NCBI GenBank assembly: GCA_965178125.1
Contig: OZ237748.1
Span: forward strand, 744,001-808,000
DNA from: Bilabrum cf. latius
Taxonomy: Eukaryota > Bigyra: Bicosoecida > Bigyra > Bicosoecida
Direction of reading: 5' to 3'
Length of the DNA: 64,000 nucleotides
Below the pieces are notes generated by a model. That model worked only from the letters and a program-made list of their open reading frames with translations. It made no database searches and was not told the DNA's origin. Of the stretch, positions 20,176 through 31,309 are shown piece after piece. Each line of letters begins with the position of its first letter. Positions within the stretch are counted from its first letter, which is position 1. Made by a program: the position numbers and the translations under genes.

Positions 20176-21737
20176 TTACCTGGCTGCATCCTCAAGCAAT
20201 CTCACGCAGTCATCGTGGCCACCCAACACTGCGGCATCAATGGGGCTCCGCATTACACCATTGCGCATACGGGAGCGCATGGTGAGGCAGCCTGCTCTCT
20301 TGCCCAGCCTGAGCCTCCTGGCCAGCTCCAGTGGCCTGCCCTCAGCGGCTGCCAAAAACACAAGTGCCGCATCACGACGCGCTTCGTATGCCATCCGAAA
20401 ACGAAGGATTGGGAGTCTCATGACTCGGCACCTCTTCCATTGCTCTAGAAATTCGACACACTTGTCAATGTCTTCAAATGCTCCGCCAAACTCGATCCCT
20501 GACGGCGACTTTGCAACATCCAGCGGAGTGCGCCCGGTCTGCGTTGTCCGGATAGCAGCAGTTAAGCAAAATATGAAAGGCGACGCTGGCAGTATCGATC
20601 ACTGGAACCGCAAGTTTGCAGTGCAACTTTCAACCGTCTGACATCATAACCTGTATCTAGCTGTGCTCCTGCCCTGCTCAGCACTCTCAAGCAGTCGTAC
20701 CTAGCGTAGTCCGCGGCGCAGTGGGCAAGGGTGTAACCTGACTGCGACACAGTTTAGTGGAACATCAAACTAGAGGCGCTACCGTGTGTTTGGACTTAAG
20801 GCATGCGGTATTTTCATGATGACTGAGTCTGCCATTACAACCATCACATACAGCATGTCTCCCGCAGGGATCGACGCCCCAATCTAGGAGGAACTATAAT
20901 GCCTTGTCGTAGCCCTGGGTAGCCGCCAGCATCGCTGCAGTGGTACCTCTCTGCGGATCCAGCGCAGGAAAACACCAAAACCACACGAATTGACAAAATT
21001 GCTGCGCAAAGTGCAAGGATACTAACTTAGCTATGATTTAAGTAGGTACAGTACCTACGTCAAGCAGCCTCACGTTGCTCGTCCGATTCAAATCCACCCC
21101 ATGGTCTGCCAAAGACTTGAGGCAAGCTACACTACCTGTTCGAGCTGCGAGGTGTACCGCAAGCAAGCCTTCCTGCGTGTATGGAACACAAGTCTACACA
21201 GGTTATCGACAGCATGTAGCAGTAGTTCTAGACGATTCAGCCAGTGTTTGTCCCTCATTTGCGCAATTAAGCTTTTAAAACCCAGCAAACGCATGCAAAC
21301 ATCGATTTATTTTCGTGGCAAACTACGGTATGCTCCATCCTGGAGAGCTCACCCTGTCAGTTGCTTCTGCATCAGCGCCCTCGCGAAGAAGCACGTTCAA
21401 GCATAGCGACCTGCCGTGGATTGCCGCGAGCAGCAGAGGTGTACGTCCTTCCTGTACTTTTAAAATATATAAAAAGTGTGTGTAGCTGGGTAGACGGAGC
21501 ATCCATAGCAAAATAATACTAGTTTACACGCCGAAGCAAGATGCGGCAAGCCATTCGTGTGGTGCAGTCAAAGTTGGACAGACTCAGTAGTCAAGTCCTC
21601 CTTGTAAACTTCATCAAAAACTTTGGAAGATCCTTTTTACTTACCAAGTCGTGTTCTTCCATATCAAGGCCATCCCGAATTCCCTAAATAAGACTTTTAG
21701 TCTTGCCCCTCCTAACATACTTGCATAGCTCCCTCAT
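20176..21737 (-). CDS. Ankyrin gene B, six phase-0 exons
   Basis: Read right to left: 21737-21645 (MRELCKYVRRGK start), 21451-21353, 21172-21074, 20950-20852, 20741-20643 and 20538-20176. The four inner exons are exactly 99 nt, one 33-residue ankyrin repeat each (EGRTPLLLAAIHGRSLCLNV, EGLLAVHLAARTGSVACLK). The total is 283 residues ending in TAA. TAG encodes Gln in the first and fourth exons. The terminal exon carries YEARRDAALVF and GRPLELARRLRLGKRAG. One donor is GTCAGA, weaker than the GTGAGN usual here. It is convergent with gene A, and the two 3' ends are about 180 bp apart. Confidence 0.82.
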
Positions 21738-22039
21738 TGAAACAAAAAATCAATTATCTGTCAGCTTAGGATAGGAGTACCAAAACATGTATTGGGTATA
21801 CAAGTGAGATTATCAGGCGAATAAAGTTCAACTAACAAACGAACGAGCGAATTCAACGTCTGTGTTGCTGGCGTACAGTGCGCTGCAGTTGCAGAATCTA
21901 GATCTACACATTTTGCTGCCTTGCCCCCACCCACCTCGAGGCATGCCTGCTGTCTTACTATATGTATATCTATGATAATGGAAGTACATCTTTACTTGGT
22001 AAAGCAAACCCAACCAATGCTAGTCGTATTGGCCATATA

Positions 22040-22590
22040 TGTTGGCGAGGCCAGCAAGGTCTCTAAGATTGAGGTCGCTCGGTAGGTGCAGGAATCGCTC
22101 GAGTTGCTGGAGCAGGTGCGACGTAGCGATTCGGAGGAGAGAGAGAGATATTGGCTAGTGATGCAGACCAGGAGCGGCGGCAATTCGGGGTGGGCGACGG
22201 ATGGAAACTGTGGTGGTGTGGGTGGAGCAGAGGGACAGGGCGAGGGGTGGGGGGGTCGGGGTGGGGGCTGAGCAGAGAGAGAAGGCGATAGATGGGCGGG
22301 GGGCAAATCAGAGGGGAGGGGGCGGCGGTTCACCAAGTGGGGAGGAAGTAGTGGAGGAGAAGATGAGTGGTGGGGTCATCGGGTTGATACGGCGGATTGG
22401 AAGGGGGAGGCATAGGCCGGGTAGGTGGGGGTTTGGGCATATGTGTGACGAGTGACTTGGATCGGGGGGGATCGGATCACCCAACCACATGCGGATGTGG
22501 AATTTGAGAGGTCACAATTAGACTCGAGCGGCAATCAAGCCGCGTGCTATTCGGGCGCTGAGGGGCAGCGCTCGCCAGTCTTTCGCACGT
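22040..22590 (-). repeat. Dispersed repeat S, copy 2 (inverted)
   Basis: Reverse complement of copy 1, sharing the CACATCCGCATGTGG block, the AGACTCGAGCGGCAATC block and the purine-rich strand with GAGAGAGAGA. The centre has diverged into G-rich sequence. It occupies most of the gap between genes B and C. Confidence 0.65.
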
Positions 22591-22731
22591 GTCCTCCTGT
22601 GCGGACCTGAGGCCGTCACTGTCTTCCCCCGAACACTAACTCGTACTGGCACCCGATATAGTTTTGTCAACCGTGATTTCCCCCGAGCTAGCATGACAAT
22701 GCACTGCACACCAATCCAAAGTAGACCCCGC

Positions 22732-25559
22732 TCATTTCTCCATGGCCTCCAGAAGCAGCTTTACACACTCGTCATGCCCTCCGAGCCTAGCTGCTTCGAG
22801 TGGACCCACCAGTCTAGTTCCGCCAACTCTGTCCTCAAAATTGCGTTTTATATCGAGCCCACCCGCCAGTTTTCCCAAGTTGAGTCGCTTTGAAAGTTCC
22901 ATGGGCCGGCCTTCGCTGGCTGCCTTGAACAACATGCCAGCGTCCCGTTTGGCCTCAGCTGCCCTCTTCCAACACATGACTCTTAGGCCTTTGGTTGAGA
23001 TGAAGGACCGGATGGTACCAGCTACTTCTGTTTTGCCTGCAGACTCTGCCATATCGGCGGGTGTTTGAAGGTTCTACGTGGGCAGGGGGGTACACAAAAT
23101 AAACTTAGAACGCATGATAGATGGGTCCAGATGCAAAATAAATGTGGATATTAATGTTGTTTTGTTTGCTCTCACTCTGTTCTTTATGCTTCTGCTGGCA
23201 CCAGCTTCCATAAGGATTGCGGCGCATGCAATATGGCCGAAGTGTGCAGCAATATGAAGGCCAGAGTTTCCATCCTGCGTCGAATCAAAGACCGTGAGAC
23301 TAGAAGTAGGACATGATGCGCATTGACCACAGCGATCGGCAAAGTATTGTCACGATTAATCCAGAGCTTGCATTCAAACTTCGTCGCAGTGTGTATTTGT
23401 AAAGGTTGATCTCATGCTCTTCGAACGGCCTAGACCTTCGTGACGAACGCCTATGTAGGTCTAGATCTTACTGCACTGGCTACCGCATTCACATCACCGC
23501 CGTTGTCAATAATCGTCTTCAAGCACTTTGCGCGACCCTTTCCGGCTGCATAGTGCGCTGGTGTGCGCCCAAACTGCAATGTAGTAAGTATAGGGTTAAT
23601 ATGGGCTGTGCTGGCCTGGGGTATGCTCCAGGGCGTGCTATACAGATCAACATCGAGCCGTAATGTAGGGACATCGAGCCACGGCTCTCATCCGACTGCG
23701 CTTCAATGCATAGGGCGCCAATCGGCAACCAATTTGCATGCACAAGGTTCACTGCACACCTCATCCCAGCACACACGGGTACAAATGTGTTCGTTTCCCT
23801 CACCTTGTCCAGCCCATTCACGTTCCCGCCATTGCTAAGTATCAGCTATAGGCGCTCCGGGTGGCCCATCTGGGTCGATTCATGCGCAGGTGTGCGGCCC
23901 TACTGCAGTGGAAGTGCAAGAGTAGTCAACTGCACGATGCGGATGTCTGCAAAGTTGCTTGTGTGTGACTGAAGTGAGTGGTCATGGATTCATCCCTGCG
24001 TCAGTAAGCATACTGGTGCACAGTTCTCGTCTGGCCAACTAGCCAACCTCGCTTTGCATATCGTCCCTCGGAGTGGTTGTTCAAGCCGGATAGACATCGT
24101 GTTAGTCATATTTCTCTCACCAGCTTTTCCATCTCATTCACGTCGCCACCGTGATCGATAAGCAGGGCTAAACACTCGGCGTGTCCACTGACGGCGGCAA
24201 GAAAAGTCGGTGAATAGCCATACTGCAATGAAGATCAAATGGCGATTGGAGGCAGTAGTGCTGCTTTGGGGTGCAGCTATGTATTTGTTGGTTTTGCAAG
24301 CGCTGCTGTAGCGAATGTGGCATGCATGTGGCTAAATCTAGAGAGGTTCACGCCGCAAAGCCTTGCAACCTATGAGACGACCAAACCGTTCCAAAAGCTA
24401 CATATGCTTGAGTCCGAAAGCCAGTGTTCCGGCTTGGGACGAGTGCTCTTCGGCCATACACAGCCCATCCGATACTTGAAAACTCAGACGCACTATGATA
24501 TTTCCCTTACATCGTCCGGCGTATGCACGTCTCCGTCGTGCTTGATGATTTCCTTCAGACACTCGACATGGCCATGCTTAGCTGCACACGACGCAGGTGT
24601 GCTTCCGTTCTGTGAACTAGATAAGAAAGGTAGACACAACATAAGATGCTTGGGGTTTGCTATTGAGCATATACTTCAGTCAGTAACAGAAGGGCTTAGC
24701 CATGCCTACCCTCATCCAAATCAGAACAGTTGATGCCAATTTGTTGTAAGTGGTCCTTTCCTGCCGGCAGTGCCAAAGGACGTAACGAGCCACTGGTACC
24801 CAAAACAACTGTTGACATTCGCACTCATCGCTGACTTGCTCGCAAGCCCACTTCCGTCGTGCTGTTGCAAGACAGGGCATGGCAGCACCCACCTCGAATG
24901 GGCTGACTCCCGGTGCAGCCCATGATTGCAGTCCATCCAGGAATGTGCTCTAAATGCTAACATATTTGACGCTTTCTCACGGTACTAGCGATGCTTAGGT
25001 TGGCGCCCCTCTGAATTAGCAGCTTCAGGCAGTCAGTTTGGCCTCGACTTGCTGCAAAAAACGAAGCTGTCTACTTGAACTGCGAAGAATAAGCCAGACT
25101 CCGTGAAATGAATTACACGCTGCTTGGAAATCCGGACGTTCATGCCAAGATGTGACCGCAGTCGCACGAGCGTGTGGGCGAGCAGTGTCAGCTGTCCGAT
25201 CGCGAACGGTAAGATGATACTGGCGTGATCAGCATCTTGAGTCACTCCAGCGCCTCCGGATAAGCCATAGCAAAATGCTACTGGCTGAGGCTGCTTCTGT
25301 ACTTGATTTGTCAGTAGCATCAGTCGCATCGTGATTCACCACCGATCACCATGCCATAGGTTTATGATCGACTGCTGATCGACGGCTCTATTGAGCGACA
25401 TTTCTAATACTTCGATCGTGCTACCAATAAAGAAAACTTTTCAATAATAAGCGATCTCACCTCATCTGTGGAATCGACGTTCGTTCCTGCATCCAGGCAG
25501 GCCCTTAGGTCATCCACCTTGCCATTCTTGGCAGCACATAGAAGCGGATTTTCTTGCAT
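22732..25559 (-). CDS. Ankyrin gene C, eight phase-0 exons
   Basis: Read right to left: 25559-25461, 25079-24981, 24609-24511, 24222-24121, 23902-23804, 23573-23472, 23274-23176 and 23073-22732. Inner exons are 33 or 34 codons, each one ankyrin repeat (NGSTPASCAAKHGHVECLK, YGYSPTFLAAVSGHAECL, DGNSGLHIAAHFGHIACA). The product is 346 residues, starts MQENPLLCAAKNGKVDD and ends in TGA. Three TAG codons read as Gln (QGRTPAHE, RLQLIL, FKQTAS). The terminal exon has WKRAAEAKRDAGMLF and GRPMELSKRLNLGKLAGG. An extra exon in the 370-bp gap at 24610-24980 cannot be excluded. The start lies about 60 bp from a possible divergent gene now separated by the retrotransposon. Confidence 0.82.
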
Positions 25560-25643
25560 ACTGCACGATCTAATACATAAGGCAGGCTCGGGCGGATTAA
25601 AACGACCGAGAGACCTCATGGCTAAAACTGCATTTAGCAGCAC

Positions 25644-25788
25644 TGACATCGTGACTTCCATGAAAGCTTCTTTTACAGACTCAACCACCCAAATACAACC
25701 AGACATGGCATCGAACACAGAGCCGTCGCCATGTGCCTGAATCCACCGATGGATTTGTCCACCAGCGGAGACACACAACGAATTCTCC
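25644..25788 (-). repeat. Outer retrotransposon B2 repeat
   Basis: A 145-bp repeat equal to 26067-26211. It is followed by a 17-bp G/C-rich spacer before A2. Confidence 0.85.
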
Positions 25789-25805
25789 GGGCCCGGGCGG
25801 GTGGG

Positions 25806-26066
25806 AAAAGAATTCAAGACGATCTGTCAGTCCTGAGCTCTTCCACCCCGAATGGAGGCGATTGACTGGAGAAATGCCAACCTCCACTCTTCGTGGCCTG
25901 CCTCTTCCGTTAATCAGATTACGATGTCTAACGCTACAATTCCTCTTCCCACCTACGGACAAGGTGTTGCGGCGTTCTCCTTCTTCGCAGAGCCATCCTC
26001 ATCGCACAGACGCTTATCATCTCATTTGACGTCAACAACGAATCAGACTCTGTCTCCTTAATACCA
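25806..26066 (-). repeat. Outer retrotransposon A2 repeat
   Basis: A 261-bp repeat from AAAAGAATTCAAG to CTTAATACCA, essentially identical to 41811-42071. Confidence 0.88.
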
Positions 26067-26211
26067 TGACATCGTGACTTCCATGAAAGCTTCTTTTACA
26101 GACTCAACCACCCAAATACAACCAGACATGGCATCGAACACAGAGCCGTCGCCATGTGCCTGAATCCACCGATGGATTTGTCCACCAGCGGAGACACACA
26201 ACGAATTCTCC
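26067..26211 (-). repeat. Outer retrotransposon B1 repeat
   Basis: A 145-bp direct repeat of 25644-25788 (TGACATCGTGACTTCC to CGAATTCTCC), abutting A2 and the end of the recombinase region. Confidence 0.85.
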
Positions 26212-26294
26212 ATGTCTTACCATATCTTCCTTACGGGAGGTTGCAGAGGGTGGTCTCGTTGAAGCAAAGCAAAGTGTCTCCAAGTTAGTTGGGA

Positions 26295-27607
26295 TTAGTC
26301 GGACGCCCGAGCTTGTGCCACCGCCTCGAGCAGCGCCGCCTGTGGTGCTCGCTGCAGCTCAAGGTGCGTCCAACCAATATCGATCGCTGGCAGCCCGTCG
26401 GCCTCCTGCCGGATGTAGGTGTTCATGCTCTTGGTGGAAGCCCACCGTCCAAGACGCTGCACAATGCCGTGCTCGATGCCCAGTCGCACCATTGTGGTGG
26501 TGCTGGTGATGCGGAAACTGTGCCCATGCCACCCACTCGCATCATCGTGGTGGCTTGCACAGCTCCGCACCAGGCGTACGACATCGGCTGCGACGATGTG
26601 CCCGTCTTACGGCGACCTGGCGATGCGATCTCCGGGAACAACAACACCTGACTGTTCTGGCAGGCGTTGTGCAGGTGGTGGGGCGAGGTGACCGGGATTC
26701 CCGCCGAGGTCAACCTTGTCACGACGTGCCGGACGAGAAGGTAAACAGGGCAGCATGTGCTGCCCTGTACCCCGCCTTTGTCCACCTACACAGGGGATCG
26801 GGCTGCAATAGCCACCGTGGCTGGTCCACCCGCCTTGGTGAACCGCAGGTGCAGGGAGCAGCTGATCACCTGATTGTCCTCGATTGCCCAGGATACATGC
26901 CTGAGGCGATGCGGGTCAGAGGCAGCCCGTGCCTCTCCGGTGGCCTCGCCCAGGCGCATGGTCCCCCCAAAGGCCAGTGCACCCGCCAACTGGGCCGCAC
27001 TTTCGCCGGGGGTGGATGGCTGGAACTCAAAGAAGCGCCGCACTGCCGACAACGGGATGGGCGTGCGGTGCAGACTCGCAAGGGTTGGCTTGGCTGCCGT
27101 GTAGTGCCTGGCCACTGCATGGCCAAAGTCACCGAGTCCTTTCACTGCGACTCCTCCTAGTCGTTTGTACAAGGACGCCACTTGCGCTGCGTACTGGCTT
27201 GCGGAGGCGCCGCTGATGCCCGGCTCGGCCGCCGCCACGTACGTGATGAATCTGCCGAGTTCCACTTCGAAGGCCTCGTTGCGTGCCGGACCGATGGAGC
27301 CAAAGGCCGGTGGCGCCAGGTCGAGGCCGTATCTGCGGCCGTACGCTGCCCAGTGCCGAAGTGCCGTGGTGCCATTCGCCTCGATGCTCGAGGCGGCCTT
27401 GATGGCCGCAAGTTCGACCAAGTCCTCGTAGGCGTCGGGAGCTCCCTCACCGATTCCCAGTGCGGCGGCAAGTTTGTCGGGTGACCTTCCCTGGACAAGC
27501 GGTCGGCCCAGGTGTTCTCTAACCCTGGTATGTGCCGGCTCCAAACCTACACGTCGTGGGAGCAGAGGGTGGTGAACAGGTCAGCGAGGATGCGAGCCAT
27601 GCGGACA
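26295..27607 (-). pseudogene. RNase H end plus tyrosine recombinase, frameshifted
   Basis: The first part (27607 to about 27480) is the end of the retrotransposon RNase H: MARILADLFTTLCSHDV, then WSRHIPGLENTWADRLS with its last catalytic Asp. In another frame the tyrosine recombinase starts near 27544 and shows a core-binding domain and box I (GGTMRLGEATGEA, catalytic Arg). A TAG (Gln) is crossed at 26786. The C-terminal catalytic part, HSFRITSTTTMVR, then RLGRW and the Tyr in MNTYIRQ, is read in a different frame starting near 26570. A frameshift therefore separates box I from the H-x-x-R and Tyr residues. In life the enzyme would integrate circular cDNA. Confidence 0.75.
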
Positions 27608-27858
27608 CCGTCAGTTGTGTGCCGTAGGTACGGAGGCACGTTACGAAGTGATTTAGATCGGAGAGATTGTGTAGTATTGGTCGCAAGTCCGAGCGCAGAT
27701 GTGAGGCTCTCACTTGTTCGGAATTTCGGTGGCACCTGTGTTCTACAGCTGTGCCCCGATATTCTCAGTAATAATTGTCATTATGTGGCAATACACACTG
27801 GGAAGACAGGCAGGGGCAGCTCCAGAGGAGGTGATTCCCACTGCTTGTTGTTTTGAAC
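27608..27858 (+). repeat. Inner element A1 repeat
   Basis: 251 bp (CCGTCAGTTGTGTGCCG to TTGTTTTGAAC), repeated at 36492-36742 with no obvious difference. Confidence 0.9.
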
Positions 27859-27867
27859 AGAGCTGAT

Positions 27868-30490
27868 TTGCACAGCCGGTTTCCGTTCGCATGCCCGCTT
27901 AGGGAGCCCGTTCGGACCAGCTGCACAGATTGCATAGATTTGGTACATATTGCATTCGATTGTCATTGGAGCCTGCTTCGTCAGGACGCCATGACGCCTG
28001 ATCGTGCTCTTGGCCCCGTGGCTACTGCCGATCATGGATTCGATGCCGAGACTAGCAGCATGCCATTTTGGCGCCCGGCCTGTCCTGATGTCCGCTTTGC
28101 ATGAGTGATTTTGCATTTCTATGGGTATGATTAGCTGGTCTCGCTCGTCGAGCCAGCATTTGCCCGTGTGTTGGTGAACACCGCTTTTGCATTGATTTGC
28201 ACAGCTGGATTCCGTTCGCATGCCCGCTTAGGGAGCCCGTTCGGACCAGCTGCACAGATTGCATAGATTTGGTACATATTGCATTGGATTGTCATTGGAG
28301 CCTGCTTCGTCAGGACGCCATGACGCCTGATCGTGCTCTTGGCCCCGTGGCTACTGCCGATCATGGATTCGATGCCGAGACTAGCAGCATGCCATTTTGG
28401 CGCCCTGCCTGTCCTGATGTCCGCTTTGCATGAGTGATTTTGCATTTCTATGGGTATGATTAGCGGGTCTCGCTCGTCGAGCCAGCATTTGCCCGTGTGT
28501 TTGTGAACACCGCTTTTGCATTGATTTGCACAGCTGGATTCCGTTCGCATGCCCGCTTAGGGAGCCCGTTCGGACCAGCTGCACAGATTGCATAGATTTG
28601 GTACATATTGCATTGGATTGTCATTGGAGCCTGCTTCGTCAGGACGCCATGACGCCTGATCGTGCTCTTGGCCCCGTGGCTACTGCCGATCATGGATTCG
28701 ATGCCGAGACTAGCAGCATGCCATTTTGGCGCCCTGCCTGTCCTGATGTCCGCTTTGCATGAGTGATTTTGCATTTCTATGGGTATGATTAGCTGGTCTC
28801 GCTCTTCGAGCCAGCATTTGCCCGTGTGTTTGTGAACACCGCTTTTGCATTGATTTGCACAGCTGGATTCCGTTCGCATGCCCGCTTAGGGAGCCCGTTC
28901 GGACCAGCTGCACAGATTGCATAGATTTGGTACATATTGCATTGGATTGTCATTGGAGCCTGCTTCGTCAGGACGCCATGACGCCTGATCGTGCTCTTGG
29001 CCCCGTGGCTACTGCCGATCATGGATTCGATGCCGAGACTAGCAGCATGCCATTTTGGCGCCCTGCCTGTCCTGATGTCCGCTTTGCATGAGTGATTTTG
29101 CATTTCTATGGGTATGATTAGCTGGTCTCGCTCGTCGAGCCAGCATTTGCCCGTGTGTTTGTGAACACCGCTTTTGCATTGATTTGCACAGCTGGATTCC
29201 GTTCGCATGCCCGCTTAGGGAGCCCGTTCGGACCAGCTGCACAGATTGCATAGATTTGGTACATATTGCATTCGATTGTCATTGGAGCCTGCTTCGTCAG
29301 GACGCCATGACGCCTGATCGTGCTCTTGGCCCCGTGGCTACTGCCGATCATGGATTCGATGCCGAGACTAGCAGCATGCCATTTTGGCGCCCTGCCTGTC
29401 CTGATGTCCGCTTTGCATGAGTGATTTTGCACTTCTATGGGTATGACTAGCTGGTCTCGCTCGTCGAGCCAGCATTTGCCCGTGTGTTTGTGAACACCGC
29501 TTTTGCATTGATTTGCACAGCTGGATTCCGTTCGCATGCCCGCCTAGGGAGCCCGTTCGGACCAGCTGCACAGATTGCATAGATTTGGTACATATTCCAT
29601 TGGATTGTCATTGGAGCCTGCTTCGTCAGGACGCCATGACGCCTGATCGTGCTCTTGGCCCCGTGGCTACTGCCGATCATGGATTCGATGCCGAGACTAG
29701 CAGCATGCCATTTTGGCGCCCTGCCTGTCCTGATGTCCGCTTTGCATGAGTGATTTTGCATTTCTATGGGTATGACTAGCTGGTCTCGCTCGTCGAGCCA
29801 GCATTTGCCCGTGTGTTTGTGAACACCGCTTTTGCATTGATTTGCACAGCTGGATTCCGTTCGCATGCCCGCTTAGGGAGCCCGTTCGGACCAGCTGCAC
29901 AGATTGCATAGATTTGGTACATATTGCATTGGATTGTCATTGGAGCCTGCTTCGTCAGGACGCCATGACGCCTGATCGTGCTCTTGGCCCCGTGGCTACT
30001 GCCGATCATGGATTCGATGCCGAGACTAGCAGCATGCCATTTTGGCGCCCGGCCTGTCCTGATGTCCGCTTTGCATGAGTGATTTTGCATTTCTATGGGT
30101 ATGATTAGCGGGTCTCGCTCGTCGAGCCAGCATTTGCCCGTGTGTTTGTGAACACCGCTTTTGCATTGATTTGCACAGCTGGATTCCGTTCGCATGCCCG
30201 CTTAGGGAGCCCGTTCGGACCAGCTGCACAGGTTGCATAGCTTTGGTACATATTGCATTGGATTGTCATTGGAGCCTGCTTCGTCAGACGCCATGGCACG
30301 TGATCTTGTAGTTGGCCCCGTGGCCTCCTACTGCCGATCATGGATTCGATGCCAGGAGGTGGTCGCATGCCATTTTGGCGCCCTGCCAGTCCTGATGTCC
30401 GCTGTGCATGAGTGATTTTGCATTTCTATGGGTATGATTAGCTGGTCTCGCTCGTCGAGCCAGTCTCTGCCTGTGTGTTGGTGGAAACTG
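27868..30490 (+). repeat. 329-bp satellite array, eight copies
   Basis: Units start at 27868, 28197, 28526, 28855, 29184, 29513, 29842 and 30171, spaced exactly 329 bp except in the last, degraded copy. Units differ by only a few substitutions. Because 329 is not a multiple of three, the recurring 78- and 139-codon frames are by-products and not genes. Confidence 0.97.
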
Positions 30491-31309
30491 CACCGTTTGA
30501 TCGGCACAGCTCCTTTGGGACCCCGGTTCCAAGGGATCATGGTCTTGGCAGCACTGCCTGTTATGATTGACGGTGCTATTTCCGTTTCTTTGAATGAGCT
30601 CATACCAGCCTGTCTCAAGTACCGTTCAACCGGCCAAACTTTTCAGCCCAGAGCTGCTGTCTATTTTTGCGGCTTCCAGTTTGCCTAGCCGTACTCCACG
30701 AGACACCATTTCCTAGCCACCGACGGTTCTGGCTATTATCATGATTCCCTGAGGGCTTGTAGGGCCTCAACCCTGACACCGAGAGACGATTCTGGTCCTC
30801 GTGTGCAGCTGCGGGTCGCTTCCGCCTCAGGCGTACACAATCCTACATGTGGTTCACTTCCACAGTCAGCTATACTAGCTCTCATTGGCTAGACTGATAA
30901 ATCCGTGCTTGCCGCCGTCTTCCTATCTCGGCGACAACAGGGGCACTTCGAATTTGCCCACCTCTTGCGCGTTCTGCCCTCATCAGAGCCTGCACAATTC
31001 GACAGCGTGAGCTGCTGGGGAGGTTCATCTAGACATTTTGTCTATTACTAATGGCCTCACAACACGCTTTAGGGAGCTGTGCCCTATTTACATCGATGTG
31101 CTGCCGCCGCCGCCAGGTAGCGCCGTACATCGCACAGTCCGCCATATCACGGCGGCTTGACCTGTTCGCATCTTGCGACAATAGCAGGCATGTTCTATAA
31201 ATGTGTACCTTTTTCCGTAGCCTCCATCTAGTGTTTGCAGCTGCCTTCGCATTCAAATTGCTCCAGTTCGTCCAGGCTTCGCTACAGGTTGCCATGGTCG
31301 CATTTGCCC
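30491..31309. other. Unique spacer between the two satellites
   Basis: No tandem repetition and no convincing gene are seen. Short frames are present on both strands without recognisable motifs. Confidence 0.5.

Noticed and set aside
24610-24980. Extra exon of ankyrin gene C
   Set aside because: A possible AG acceptor near 24950 exists, but the stretch gives no 33-codon ankyrin unit with a matching donor.
27781-30238. Repeated 139-codon, 78-codon and 70-codon frames
   Set aside because: By-products of the 329-bp satellite; no gene-like conservation beyond the DNA repeat itself.
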